Notes under the pieces: model-generated
Seen by the model: the letters and a program-made list of their open reading frames with translations, nothing else
Told to the model about the DNA's origin: nothing
The model's database searches: none
Assembly: GCA_005240075.1 (NCBI GenBank)
Contig: SBBF01000075.1
Location: forward strand, 1 to 43,917
Length of the DNA stretch: 43,917 bases
Direction of reading: 5' to 3'
Origin: Nitrospira sp.
GTDB lineage: Bacteria > UBA10199 > SBBF01
Shown here: one piece after another, positions 36,657-43,917 of the stretch
How positions within the stretch are numbered: position 1 is the stretch's first letter
How the letters are laid out: every line of letters starts with the position of its first letter
Translations under genes and position numbers: made by a program

Positions 36657-37417
36657 AAAATTTTTGAGAATGCGTCATGAATCAGGCCATTGGAAGCAAG
36701 CGTTTCCTTTTCGTAAATGGAAAAGGGGTTTCCGGAAAAATTGGTCACCTTTCCTCCCGCTTCACAGACAATCAAAAAACCGGCCGCAATATCCCAGGGG
36801 AAAAGATTGAGCTCCCAAAAACCATCAAAACGGCCGCAGGCCACATAACAGAGATCAATTGCCGCCACCCCATCCCTCCGGATTCCCTGTACCGCCATGA
36901 TCATATGACGAAAATGGTTCAAATTGTTCCGCTTGGCTTTTTTGACATTATAAGCAAATCCGGTGGCTGCCAGGGTTTTGTTAAGCTCAGCGGTTTGTGA
37001 AACCGAAATTTTCTTTCCGTTCAAAAAACTCCCCTTCCCTTTTTCGGCATGAAAAAGTTCGTTCCGGTTGGGATCGAAGACAACACCAACAATAATCTCC
37101 CCTTTGAATTCCAGAGCGATGGAAACACAAAAAAGGGGATACCCATGAGCATAGTTGGTGGTCCCATCCAACGGATCGATGATCCACTTGTACTCCGAAT
37201 TTTTTCGCCCTCCCCCCCCCTCTTCGGCCAAAATATCATGATCTGGAAAATGACCGGTGATTTTTTGGGCAATAAGATCTTCGCAGGCCCGATCGACATC
37301 GGTCACCAAATCGATCTCCCCCTTGTATTCGATCTGATGACTTTGAGAAAGCCGGCTGATTTGCAAGTTCCCCGCCTCGCGGGCTGATTCAATGGCTACT
37401 TCAAGACAAGATGACAT
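36644..37417 (-). CDS. suhB: Inositol monophosphatase family protein
   Basis: A 257-aa metal-dependent sugar/inositol phosphatase. Motifs for the metals and phosphate are present: EIDLVTDVDRACE, ILAEEGGG, WIIDPLDGTTNYAHG and ELNLFPWDIAAGFLIVCEAGG. SuhB-type enzymes dephosphorylate myo-inositol 1-phosphate, and some also bind RNA polymerase or NusA. Whether this one does is not visible. It overlaps the next gene by 13 bases. The symbol is by family and the substrate is uncertain. Confidence 0.93.
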   Translation of the reverse strand: MSSCLEVAIESAREAGNLQISRLSQSHQIEYKGEIDLVTDVDRACEDLIAQKITGHFPDHDILAEEGGGGRKNSEYKWIIDPLDGTTNYAHGYPLFCVSIALEFKGEIIVGVVFDPNRNELFHAEKGKGSFLNGKKISVSQTAELNKTLAATGFAYNVKKAKRNNLNHFRHMIMAVQGIRRDGVAAIDLCYVACGRFDGFWELNLFPWDIAAGFLIVCEAGGKVTNFSGNPFSIYEKETLASNGLIHDAFSKILCNP

Positions 37418-37467
37418 GACCGGTATTCATGCCAGAAAGAATAACGGGTGTCAAAGTAGACAATTGT

Positions 37468-38538
37468 TTATTCGACGGTCGTCCCTTTGTTGAGACCGAT
37501 TCCCAAATAGACCAGATGTTGGGAATCGTTTTCACCCGGTAGGGCTTCTGCTGGAGCCACCAAAAAATAACCGCCGCGCATCACGAATCCATTGGCTATC
37601 CGAACAATGAAGGTGATTGGTTCGATGGTATGTTCCACCATCTCCCCATTTCTCATATACGAATAGGCTCCGGTAAAGATCACCCGATCGCCGGGAATAG
37701 CAATGGCCATCGCGGCATTGGCCCCATGGGTAGTTATTTGATCCTGGACATTAAAAGCATAACCGAATCCCGCCTGCATCGGCCCCAGTTTTTGGCCGTA
37801 AAAAAAGCCCGCCCCCTTTTTATCAGCCGGCAATTCCGAATTGTAGGCAGGATCCCCCGGTTCCGGAGAATCAAGAAGAGAACCATAAACAGAAAGGGTG
37901 CTGGAAGCCGGTTCTCCGGTAACTTGATAATCTCCTCCAAAACCAACCTGAGCCGTTGTTACCCACGGCGGGATCGGCTGAAAACCTCCGTCCGGTCCGG
38001 TCTGCAGAACCAATCGCAAGCCTTCAGCAAAAGGGGGCATCCATTCCGTTCCAAAAACGAAACCAATTTTTCCGGTATAAATATTGGCACCGCTGGTATT
38101 GTCCAAAACACTATAGTTAAAACTGTTGGCAGAGGTACCATCTTCAAAGGTCACCGCATTGAAATTGTAGGGATAAACATAGTCTTCCTGGGGAGAGATG
38201 CCGCCATAAAATTTTAATCCCGGTTTGACGAACCTCCCTTCCAGGTTAAATTTGGTAACCCCCAAATAAGGGGGAGCCAGATTAAAACGGCTTCGATAAA
38301 CAACCCAGCGATCAACAGCTCCTCCCAACAAAGTCGCTTCATCCCCCTGAAAGCTGTCAATCCCCGCCATGATTTTATAACTCAAAGCAAGATCAAAATT
38401 TTCGCCCGTCGGAAATTGCATGGTAGCTTGGCCAAACCCCAACCCTTCCAGAGGAACCTCTATCACCGATTCATCCTGACGAAAACCGACCATCCCCTCG
38501 GCACCCGCAGAGGCTGTTAATGAAGAATTTTCTGCCAT
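37468..38538 (-). CDS. Beta-rich protein of unknown function under a sigma-54 promoter
   Basis: A 356-aa protein. The ATG at 38538 is chosen because AGAGGA precedes it and an upstream ATG (38559) would fall at or before the sigma-54 start site. It has no signal peptide, which is odd because the sequence looks like a beta-barrel: strands such as TLSVYGSLL, MQAGFGYAFNV, DRVIFTGAYSYM, GFVMRGGYFLVA and HLVYLGIGLN alternate polar and hydrophobic residues. It lacks a C-terminal Phe. I do not recognise the family. It may be part of the inositol monophosphatase-TPR-queA transcription unit, whose first gene is 51 bp downstream. Confidence 0.7.
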   Translation of the reverse strand: MAENSSLTASAGAEGMVGFRQDESVIEVPLEGLGFGQATMQFPTGENFDLALSYKIMAGIDSFQGDEATLLGGAVDRWVVYRSRFNLAPPYLGVTKFNLEGRFVKPGLKFYGGISPQEDYVYPYNFNAVTFEDGTSANSFNYSVLDNTSGANIYTGKIGFVFGTEWMPPFAEGLRLVLQTGPDGGFQPIPPWVTTAQVGFGGDYQVTGEPASSTLSVYGSLLDSPEPGDPAYNSELPADKKGAGFFYGQKLGPMQAGFGYAFNVQDQITTHGANAAMAIAIPGDRVIFTGAYSYMRNGEMVEHTIEPITFIVRIANGFVMRGGYFLVAPAEALPGENDSQHLVYLGIGLNKGTTVE

Positions 38539-38566
38539 ATTGTTCCTCTTAAACCCCATCTGTTAA

Positions 38567-38582
38567 AGCAAAAAACGTGCCA
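38567..38582 (-). promoter_or_regulatory. Sigma-54 promoter of the beta-rich protein gene
   Basis: The minus strand reads TGGCACGTTTTTTGCT: TGGCAC, 5-bp spacer, TTGCT, matching the RpoN -24/-12 consensus TGGCAC-N5-TTGCW. The expected start near 38557 leaves about 19 bases before the chosen ATG, with AGAGGA inside. Confidence 0.8.
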
Positions 38583-38688
38583 AAATGGATGAAAAAAATT
38601 TCAAATGATCCTGAGAGAATACACAACAATCCCCGGAAACAATCGCCCGGAAATGCTTATACAATCAGCAATTGACGCTTTTTTAGGC

Positions 38689-38705
38689 ACCGGCTAGTGG
38701 CCGGT
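38689..38705 (-). terminator. Hairpin directly after the comF stop
   Basis: ACCGGC/GCCGGT arms with a 5-base loop begin one base after the comF stop codon. No U-run follows, so it may be a weak or factor-assisted terminator. It also separates comF from the downstream sigma-54 promoter. Confidence 0.4.
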
Positions 38706-39410
38706 TTAGGCAAAATTACCCTTGTTGTAAGCAAGCGTTACGGCAACAACCCGACAGGAAAACGAGTCTTTGAGAGCCTCTGCACAGGCCGACAGGGTGC
38801 TCCCTGTGGAATAAACATCGTCAATCAAACAGACCCTCTTTGAATCAAGATTGTGTTCTTTGTCCCTCCACTCAAAACAACGGTCAAGATTTCTGATTCT
38901 TTCATCCCTTGTCAAAGTGGTTTGAGGAGGCGTTGATTTGATTTTCTGAAGTGAATGAAGGAGAAGCGGAATTCCTGTTTTTTTAGAGATGATTTTGCCA
39001 AGCTCCGCACTTTGATTGAAAGTCCGCTCACTCAAACGTTTCCAGAAAAGAGGAACCGGAATCAGGTAATCGCTCTTCAAAATCACCTCTCCCCATTTTT
39101 CAATTACCGCCGTCGAAAAAAAATCGAGGAGTTGAAACCCGGCCTTGAATTTCAAACGATGAATGATCTCTCTCGCAATGCCATCATAAATAAAGAGAGA
39201 GCGATGTGATTCGAAAGAAGGTATGTTTTGAAGGCAATTGGAACAGGGATGGGACAAGGCGCTCTCCGCATCAAAAGGAAGGCCGCAGTGAGTACAGAGA
39301 GGTTCCTGGATCAAATCAACGTGCAACAAACAAGATGGACAGAGCCCCTCCGAACGAATGAGCACTCCGCAAGAACCACAAACCGCAGGAAAAAAAAAAT
39401 CAATGAACAA
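38706..39410 (-). CDS. comF: ComF family phosphoribosyltransferase-like protein
   Basis: A 234-aa protein. The N-terminal zinc-finger-like part has CxxC pairs (VCGSCGV, CPSCLL, CTHCGLPF, CSNC). The C-terminal phosphoribosyltransferase fold has the PRPP loop VCLIDDVYSTGSTLSAC. The middle has LIPVPLFWKRLSERTFNQSAELG, the standard ComF signature. ComF proteins help in DNA uptake and possibly in branch resolution or priming after uptake; the enzymatic role is unclear. It overlaps the gpmI end by 11 bases. Confidence 0.94.
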   Translation of the reverse strand: MFIDFFFPAVCGSCGVLIRSEGLCPSCLLHVDLIQEPLCTHCGLPFDAESALSHPCSNCLQNIPSFESHRSLFIYDGIAREIIHRLKFKAGFQLLDFFSTAVIEKWGEVILKSDYLIPVPLFWKRLSERTFNQSAELGKIISKKTGIPLLLHSLQKIKSTPPQTTLTRDERIRNLDRCFEWRDKEHNLDSKRVCLIDDVYSTGSTLSACAEALKDSFSCRVVAVTLAYNKGNFA

Positions 39411-40941
39411 TCAGGCTCTCCCCCGTCATCTCCGGCGGTTTTTTGATATGGAGCAGTTCAAGCAACGTGGGGGCCACGTCGCAAAGCCTCCCCCCCTCTT
39501 TTTTTAAACGAACGGAATGATGAGAAGGGGAAATCAACATGAAGGGAACAAGATGGGTGGTATGGGCGGTATGCGGATTCCCCTGCTCATCCACCATCTG
39601 CTCCGCATTGCCATGATCGGCGGTCACCACCACAGCCCCTTTCATTTTCAAGACCAGGTCAACAATTTGTCCCAGACAATCATCGAGTACTTCGACTGAT
39701 TTGATAATCGCCTCCGGCTTGGCGGTATGCCCTACCATATCGGCATTGGCAAAATTCAGGATGATCACATCGTACTTTTCCTGATTGATCCGGTTTAAAA
39801 CCTCTTCCGTAATCCTCCGTGCTCCCATTTCGGGTTTAAGATCATAGGTGGGAACATCACGAGGAGAAGGAATCAACACCCGCTCTTCCCCCGGAAAGAC
39901 ACGATCCACCCCTCCGTTAAAAAAATAGGTGACATGGGCATATTTTTCCGTTTCGGCAATTCTCAACTGGTTTAAACCTTTCTGGCTGATCACTTCCCCA
40001 AAAACTTTTTGGGGACGCGGGGGATAAAAGGCAACCGGAAGTGAAAAATTTTCGTTATAGGGACCCATACAAACAAATTGGGAAAGTCGTGGCAATTTTT
40101 TCCGGTCAAATTCTCTGAACAACGGATCGGTCAAAGCCCGTGTGAGTTCCCTGGCCCGGTCAGGGCGAAAATTGAAAAAAATAACCGCGTCCCCATCCTG
40201 TATGGACCCCACAGGATCTCCCTTTTCATCAACAACAGACTGCGGAATGACAAATTCATCGCTGATCCCTGCCCGATAGGAAGCCTCAATAATCCCCTCT
40301 GCCGTAGAGATTCCATGAACATCAAAACCGGTCAGCACATCATAGGCTTTTTCAATTCTGTCCCAACGATCATCCCGGTCCATGGCATAATAACGCCCGC
40401 TCACACTCGCGATTTTTCCTCCCCCCTTTTTGGCGATTTGACTGGTCAAGCTGCGGATATATTCCAGACCGCTTTTCGGAGGAGTATCGCGGCCATCCAT
40501 AAAACAGTGAATGAACAGATCGCCAATGCCCTGCTCCCGGGCCAGATCCAAAAGGGCATAGAGATGATCCTGATGACTGTGGACCGCACCGTCAGAGACA
40601 AGCCCCATCAAGTGGAGGCGGGAACGATTGTGTTTGACCGCTTGGGTGGCTGAAATGAGAGCGGGATTGGCAAAAAAGCTTTTGTCCGAAATCGCCTGAT
40701 AAATTTGGGAGAGCCCTGAGAAAATAATCCTCCCCCCCCCCAGATTCATGTGCCCCACCTCCGAATTCCCCATGATTCCCTCCGGCAATCCGACGCTTTT
40801 TCCGGAACCATCGATTGGGGTGTGGGGATACGATTTCCAAAAATGATCAAAATGGGGTTTGCGGGCCAACGCAATCCCGTTGTCTTTTTTTTCATGCCGG
40901 ATTCCCCAGCCATCGAGTATGATGAGAATAAGAGGTTTCAT
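39400..40941 (-). CDS. gpmI: 2,3-bisphosphoglycerate-independent phosphoglycerate mutase
   Basis: A 513-aa Mn-dependent enzyme that interconverts 3- and 2-phosphoglycerate in glycolysis. It is of the alkaline phosphatase superfamily. Motifs are LIILDGWG, the catalytic Ser region IMGNSEVGHMNLGGGR, HCFMDGRDTPP, VSGRYYAMDRDDRWDR, the metal site NFANADMVGHT and VTADHGNAEQM. The NLGGG stretch is encoded by a C10/G10 run that is in frame. It is followed closely by comF. Confidence 0.97.
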   Translation of the reverse strand: MKPLILIILDGWGIRHEKKDNGIALARKPHFDHFWKSYPHTPIDGSGKSVGLPEGIMGNSEVGHMNLGGGRIIFSGLSQIYQAISDKSFFANPALISATQAVKHNRSRLHLMGLVSDGAVHSHQDHLYALLDLAREQGIGDLFIHCFMDGRDTPPKSGLEYIRSLTSQIAKKGGGKIASVSGRYYAMDRDDRWDRIEKAYDVLTGFDVHGISTAEGIIEASYRAGISDEFVIPQSVVDEKGDPVGSIQDGDAVIFFNFRPDRARELTRALTDPLFREFDRKKLPRLSQFVCMGPYNENFSLPVAFYPPRPQKVFGEVISQKGLNQLRIAETEKYAHVTYFFNGGVDRVFPGEERVLIPSPRDVPTYDLKPEMGARRITEEVLNRINQEKYDVIILNFANADMVGHTAKPEAIIKSVEVLDDCLGQIVDLVLKMKGAVVVTADHGNAEQMVDEQGNPHTAHTTHLVPFMLISPSHHSVRLKKEGGRLCDVAPTLLELLHIKKPPEMTGESLIVH

Positions 40942-41059
40942 TTTAATGGGGGCCCTGATGGCCCTTTAAAGCAGTTACTCACATCAATCATATTTGCTGT
41001 TGGACTATCAATAGCCCCCAAATCCCCGCGCCTCAGGCTGGCCAAGCCAGTCGCTCGGC

Positions 41060-41422
41060 TCATTTTTTCCTAAAAACAACTCGTTTGGCGTCATGCCACA
41101 AATGTTCGAGACGGTAGAATGCCCGGCTTTCTTCATTAAACACATGACAAATAACATCCCCATAATCAACCAGCACCCAGAGGCCGTTACTGGCCCCTTC
41201 AACTCCCAGGGGGATCCGTTTGAATTTCTGTTTGATTTCTTTCTGGATATTTTCAGCGATCGCCTGAACCTGACGGGAGCTGGTTCCGGAACAGATCACC
41301 ACATATTCGGTAAAACTGGTCAGTTTGCGGAGGTCCAAAACCACAAGGCCCTCCCCCTTGGTATTCTGGGCGGCAACATAAATTTGTCTTGCAAGCTCCC
41401 GAACGGAGTCTTTTCTAGTCAT
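41060..41422 (-). CDS. rsfS: Ribosomal silencing factor
   Basis: A 120-aa protein. RsfS (YbeB/Iojap) binds L14 of the large ribosomal subunit and blocks subunit joining in poor growth conditions. Signature segments are VVLDLRKLTSFTEYVVICSGTSSRQVQAIAE and WVLVDYGDVICHVFNEESRAFYRLEHLW. ATG 41422 is chosen for the GAGGGGG binding site ahead of it. The start overlaps the end of the upstream exported protein gene by 8 bases. It lies about 120 bp upstream of gpmI. Confidence 0.96.
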   Translation of the reverse strand: MTRKDSVRELARQIYVAAQNTKGEGLVVLDLRKLTSFTEYVVICSGTSSRQVQAIAENIQKEIKQKFKRIPLGVEGASNGLWVLVDYGDVICHVFNEESRAFYRLEHLWHDAKRVVFRKK

Positions 41423-42248
41423 GAACCCCCTCGTTATCAGAAGAGAGACTCGCGTCAAGCGATTGGTGTCGATTGATATTGATCTGGGTCACCTGATATT
41501 CCATATTTTCATGAAAAAAATCGAGAAAACCCTTTAACGGCGAAGGCGCTCGAGCGGAGTTGAAAGTCACGCTTAATACCAGCGGATTCCCCCTCGATCT
41601 CAAGACCACATACCGTACAAAATCATTGGCCAGAATAACAACCGGCACCTCTATTTTTTTGCCGTTCACAACCAGAGGCCAATTCTGGTTTTTCTCAAGC
41701 CGAACTTCGCTGAATTTTTTCGAAAAATCAGTTTCCACACTCGCCGTAGTGCGGAATTGACCGACTGTGTTGACAACATTGGCCGGCCCCTTTGAAAAAC
41801 TGAAAAAAGAAGTGTTTAAAAACCCGGGTTCAAAAGAGACAATTTTTTTTCCTTCGTCAAAAAGGGAAGGAGGCCCCCATAACAATCCGTTGTCGCTCAA
41901 ACTGACAAGACCTGAAACCCAGAGAGCGGGATGGGCCATGCTGGAGATATGCCCCAGGCCGTTGGTCCACAAGGCCCCCTTTTTCATGATGATTTTGTAG
42001 ATCGGCCACTTGGCATCGTCAACCGGCACGCGGAGGGGGGAATACCATTTAAGTCTGATCCCTTCAGCATCTCTCTCGGCTGTCACCGTTTTTATACCCG
42101 TTCCACTGGACGAATCAAGATTGCGGGGCACCAGACGAATCTCCAAGGCCTCCCATTTGGAAAGAACATCGAGGGAAATAGAATCGGTGGTCCAAACAGA
42201 CCGGATTCCAATAAACTCCAAAAAAAGCAGAAGAAATAACAGTTTCAT
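41415..42248 (-). CDS. Exported protein of unknown function upstream of rsfS
   Basis: A 277-aa protein with a signal peptide (MKLLFLLLFLEFIGIRSVWT). The rest looks beta-rich with conserved-looking Trp/Gly turns (LRLKWYSPLR-like, IIMKKGALWTNGLGHISSMAHPALWVSG, VVILANDFVRYVVLRSRGNPLVLS). It may be periplasmic. I do not recognise the family. An in-frame TTG at 42260 is an alternative start; neither start has a convincing ribosome binding site. Overlap with rsfS by 8 bases suggests one operon. The 42280 palindrome lies in its promoter region. Confidence 0.7.
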   Translation of the reverse strand: MKLLFLLLFLEFIGIRSVWTTDSISLDVLSKWEALEIRLVPRNLDSSSGTGIKTVTAERDAEGIRLKWYSPLRVPVDDAKWPIYKIIMKKGALWTNGLGHISSMAHPALWVSGLVSLSDNGLLWGPPSLFDEGKKIVSFEPGFLNTSFFSFSKGPANVVNTVGQFRTTASVETDFSKKFSEVRLEKNQNWPLVVNGKKIEVPVVILANDFVRYVVLRSRGNPLVLSVTFNSARAPSPLKGFLDFFHENMEYQVTQININRHQSLDASLSSDNEGVHD

Positions 42249-42279
42249 CGAGCCGGACAAATATGATACAAGATTTTCC

Positions 42280-42298
42280 CTTAAGTTTTTAACTTAAG
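42280..42298. promoter_or_regulatory. Palindrome in a divergent promoter region
   Basis: CTTAAGTT and AACTTAAG arms are separated by TTT, between two divergent genes for exported proteins. The AT-rich stem and the position suit an operator better than a terminator. No binding protein can be named. Confidence 0.45.
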
Positions 42299-42348
42299 TT
42301 AATTATCTACTACCTGAATCTTAAAAAAAAAAGAAAGGAGAAAATAGT

Positions 42349-42801
42349 ATGAAGAAGCACCTTGCAGTCTTGTTTACGCTCTTATTAACAGCCCCGTTGG
42401 TCACCATGGCCTTTGACATTCCCACGGGAGGGAATCCAACAGCGGCCAAAGTCAAATCGGTCACCAAGGAGGCAACCAAACAGGTCACCACCTCGGCGAT
42501 TAATGACAAGCTGAAAAAAGAGAACTGTCAGTTTGTCAAAGGAAAATCGGATCAGGTCACCTGTGACTTGAACAAAATCCTCAAATACTTGACCGACTGG
42601 AAGTCTGGCTTGGAAACAACCGGAGTGACCAGCGACTTTGACATCCATGCGGAAGCCAGTGCGGAAAACAGCGACTTGGCCTGGAAACGGGTAAGCTTTG
42701 TCGAGGGGAAGTTGAAACAGAAAGTCAGTTACTGGGATTGGTGGTCGCACAAGACAACCGATAACGGCGACGGCCTCAAAATCTGGATTAAACAGAATTA
42801 A
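42349..42801 (+). CDS. Small exported protein of unknown function
   Basis: A 150-aa protein with a clear signal peptide (KKHLAVLFTLLLTAPLVTMA) and an AAGGAG binding site 7 bases before the ATG. The mature part is Lys/Thr-rich. It contains one Cys pair (ENCQFV...VTCDLN, 14 residues apart), probably a disulfide, and ends with an aromatic segment SYWDWWSHKT. The central SDFDIHAEASAENSDLAWK may form strands. Not recognised. Its stop is followed directly by a palindromic repeat. Confidence 0.75.
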   Translation: MKKHLAVLFTLLLTAPLVTMAFDIPTGGNPTAAKVKSVTKEATKQVTTSAINDKLKKENCQFVKGKSDQVTCDLNKILKYLTDWKSGLETTGVTSDFDIHAEASAENSDLAWKRVSFVEGKLKQKVSYWDWWSHKTTDNGDGLKIWIKQN

Positions 42802-42969
42802 TCATGTAGGGACACGGCTTTCCGTGCCCCTGCACCTTTCGCCTTTTGACGTTTTGTATTTTTCGGTCAGTGTTACTTGAAGGGAATCAATATCGGACGG
42901 GGTCAAAAAACCATCTTGCGCCTCCGGATGATTCAGAACACCTGGCAGATTAATGATTCGATAGCTCAT
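42802..42969 (-). CDS. Small protein of 55 aa, C-terminus encoded by a repeat
   Basis: ATG 42969 with AAAGGA 6-7 bases upstream opens MSYRIINLPGVLNHPEAQ, then FLTPSDIDSLQVTLTEKYK. The last 10 or so residues (RCRGTESRVPT) come from the GC-rich palindrome at 42806-42833, so the original C-terminus may have been altered by its insertion. Not recognised. The good ribosome binding site supports it, but the short length limits confidence. Confidence 0.5.
   Translation of the reverse strand: MSYRIINLPGVLNHPEAQDGFLTPSDIDSLQVTLTEKYKTSKGERCRGTESRVPT
42806..42833. repeat. REP-like palindrome (GTAGGG...CCCTGC)
   Basis: GTAGGGACACGG and CCGTGCCCCTGC arms with a CTTT loop and one mismatch. It starts 4 bases after a plus-strand stop and contains the end of the minus-strand small gene. 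It has the same outer core as the elements at 27407-27477 and 34984-35006. Confidence 0.65.
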
Positions 42970-43058
42970 ATACATCCTTTCTTTCCACCCTCGAGACTTC
43001 CACGGTCTTTTTATCGTCAAACTTGCCTGTAAGGTTGCTTTTTATTAAGATCTTTCAA

Positions 43059-43091
43059 AAATTTTCGTTCACAAAAGTGAACAGAAAATTT
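43059..43091 (-). terminator. Intrinsic terminator of ychF
   Basis: The stem AAATTTTC-GTTCAC / GTGAAC-A-GAAAATTT has an AAAA loop. On the minus strand it starts about 22 bases after the ychF stop and ends in a T5 run. The single bulged A is the only interruption. Confidence 0.8.
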
Positions 43092-43113
43092 ATCATCAGA
43101 CGCAACTCTTAAA

Positions 43114-43917
43114 TCAGACATTAAACTTAAAAAACATCACGTCACCGTCTTTGACAATATATTCTTTCCCTTCACTCCGCATCAGCCCCGCTTCTTTCAC
43201 TTTTTGCTCCCATCCCAAACGGATGAGATCATCATAATGATACACCTCCGCGCGGATAAAACCTTTTTCAAAATCGGAATGAATCTGGCCCGCCGCCTGC
43301 GGAGCATGAGCCCCCTGGACCACCGTCCAGGCCCGGACTTCCTTGGGGCCTGCCGTAAAAAAAGTGATGAGATTTAAAAGATGATAACCGGCACGGGCCA
43401 GCCGATCGAGGCCTGATTCCTTCAATCCATAGTCGGCCAAAAAAGCCTCTTTTTCGTCCTCCTTCATCTGGGCAATTTCTGATTCAATTTTGCCACAAAT
43501 CACCACCGCATCAGCTCCTTCACTCTTGGCATGATCGTTAACCTGTCTGACTGCCGCTGTAGCTTCATCCGTCACATGAGCTTCATCGACATTGCAGACA
43601 TAAAGCTCCGGTTTCATGGAAATAAGAAAGAGGGGTTGAATGAGTTCTTTTTCTTCCGGCGTCAAGACAAGACTCCGTGCCGGTTTTCCGTCATTCAAGG
43701 TTGCCGCTATTTTTTCGTAAAGGGCCAGCTCGAAAGCGGCCTCCTTGTTCCCCACCTTGGCCAACCGTTTGACTTTGTCGATTTGTTTGGTTACCGATTG
43801 AAGATCGGCCAGCAACAATTCTGTATGAATGACTTGAATATCCCGAAGAGGATCAACCCCCCCATGAACATGCGCAACATCTGGGTCCTCGAAACAACGG
43901 ACAATATGCGCAATCGC
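43114..43917 (-). CDS. ychF: YchF/OLA1-family ATPase (N-terminal part beyond window edge)
   Basis: The frame is open from the right edge to the stop at 43114 (267 codons visible of a usual 363 or so). The visible part begins AIAHIVRCFEDPDVAHVHG, followed by VDPLRDIQVIHTELLLADLQ, typical of YchF just after its G3 region. It then has the coiled-coil insertion and the TGS domain with LITFFTAGPKEVRAWTV, GAHAPQAAGQIHSDFEKGFIRAEV and the ending DGDVMFFKFNV. YchF binds and hydrolyses ATP and associates with ribosomes. The Walker A motif is outside the window. Confidence 0.97.
   Translation of the reverse strand, partial: AIAHIVRCFEDPDVAHVHGGVDPLRDIQVIHTELLLADLQSVTKQIDKVKRLAKVGNKEAAFELALYEKIAATLNDGKPARSLVLTPEEKELIQPLFLISMKPELYVCNVDEAHVTDEATAAVRQVNDHAKSEGADAVVICGKIESEIAQMKEDEKEAFLADYGLKESGLDRLARAGYHLLNLITFFTAGPKEVRAWTVVQGAHAPQAAGQIHSDFEKGFIRAEVYHYDDLIRLGWEQKVKEAGLMRSEGKEYIVKDGDVMFFKFNV

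Overview
The window looks like chromosomal DNA of a Gram-negative bacterium of moderate GC content. Evidence for an outer membrane includes a BamA/D15-like barrel ending in Phe, a DUF3187 protein, lipoproteins and a SpoIID-family lipoprotein. Two good sigma-54 promoters, a homodimeric-type pyruvate dehydrogenase E1, and the rsfS-gpmI-comF neighbourhood fit a deltaproteobacterium-like lineage (Desulfobacterota, Myxococcota, Bdellovibrionota or an uncultured relative). This placement is an inference from gene content only. No rRNA, tRNA, CRISPR array, phage or transposase gene was seen.

Bases 1-20,700 hold four very large minus-strand genes separated by small toxin-antitoxin (TA) modules. The first is a single-chain acetyl-CoA carboxylase of eukaryotic architecture (biotin carboxylase, BT, BCCP, long central region, carboxyltransferase). 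It has at least 2379 residues and runs off the left edge. Two unrecognised giants of 971 and 782 aa follow; the first may carry a degenerate GGDEF-like fold. The fourth is aceE (pyruvate dehydrogenase E1) with long N- and C-terminal extensions. The 971-aa, 782-aa and AceE proteins all end in a disordered linker followed by an Arg-rich tail, and two of them share AARRP. AceE makes acetyl-CoA and the carboxylase would turn it into malonyl-CoA, so a physically organised acetyl-CoA to malonyl-CoA module is a reasonable hypothesis. TA-type modules in this part are XRE plus nucleotidyltransferase (frameshifted at G11), an orphan RHH gene, HicAB, ParDE, MazEF-like and an AbiEii-like pair. A periplasmic cyclophilin sits among them.

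Bases 20,745-26,271 are a nitrogen-assimilation block, all on the minus strand: amtB2-glnK-amtB1-glnB-glnA. A near-perfect sigma-54 promoter precedes amtB2. Near-identical structured leaders with a covarying hairpin lie just upstream of the ribosome binding sites of glnB and glnA, and are a candidate glutamine-responsive RNA element.

Bases 26,370-35,010 hold envelope and redox genes: a DUF3187 protein, trxB, a large metalloprotease-propeller-barrel protein, VapBC, a SpoIID-family lipoprotein and a striking cysteine-rich lipoprotein. The lipoprotein has four 27-residue repeats whose cysteine spacing suggests disulfide-laddered helical hairpins.

Bases 35,013-43,917 are mostly conserved housekeeping genes on the minus strand: queA, a TPR protein, an inositol monophosphatase, a sigma-54-preceded beta-rich protein, comF, gpmI, rsfS and ychF (cut by the right edge). 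A few small unrecognised proteins are mixed in. Short GC-rich palindromes with a GTAGGGGC-type core recur at gene ends. No gene-free stretch exceeds 300 bases.
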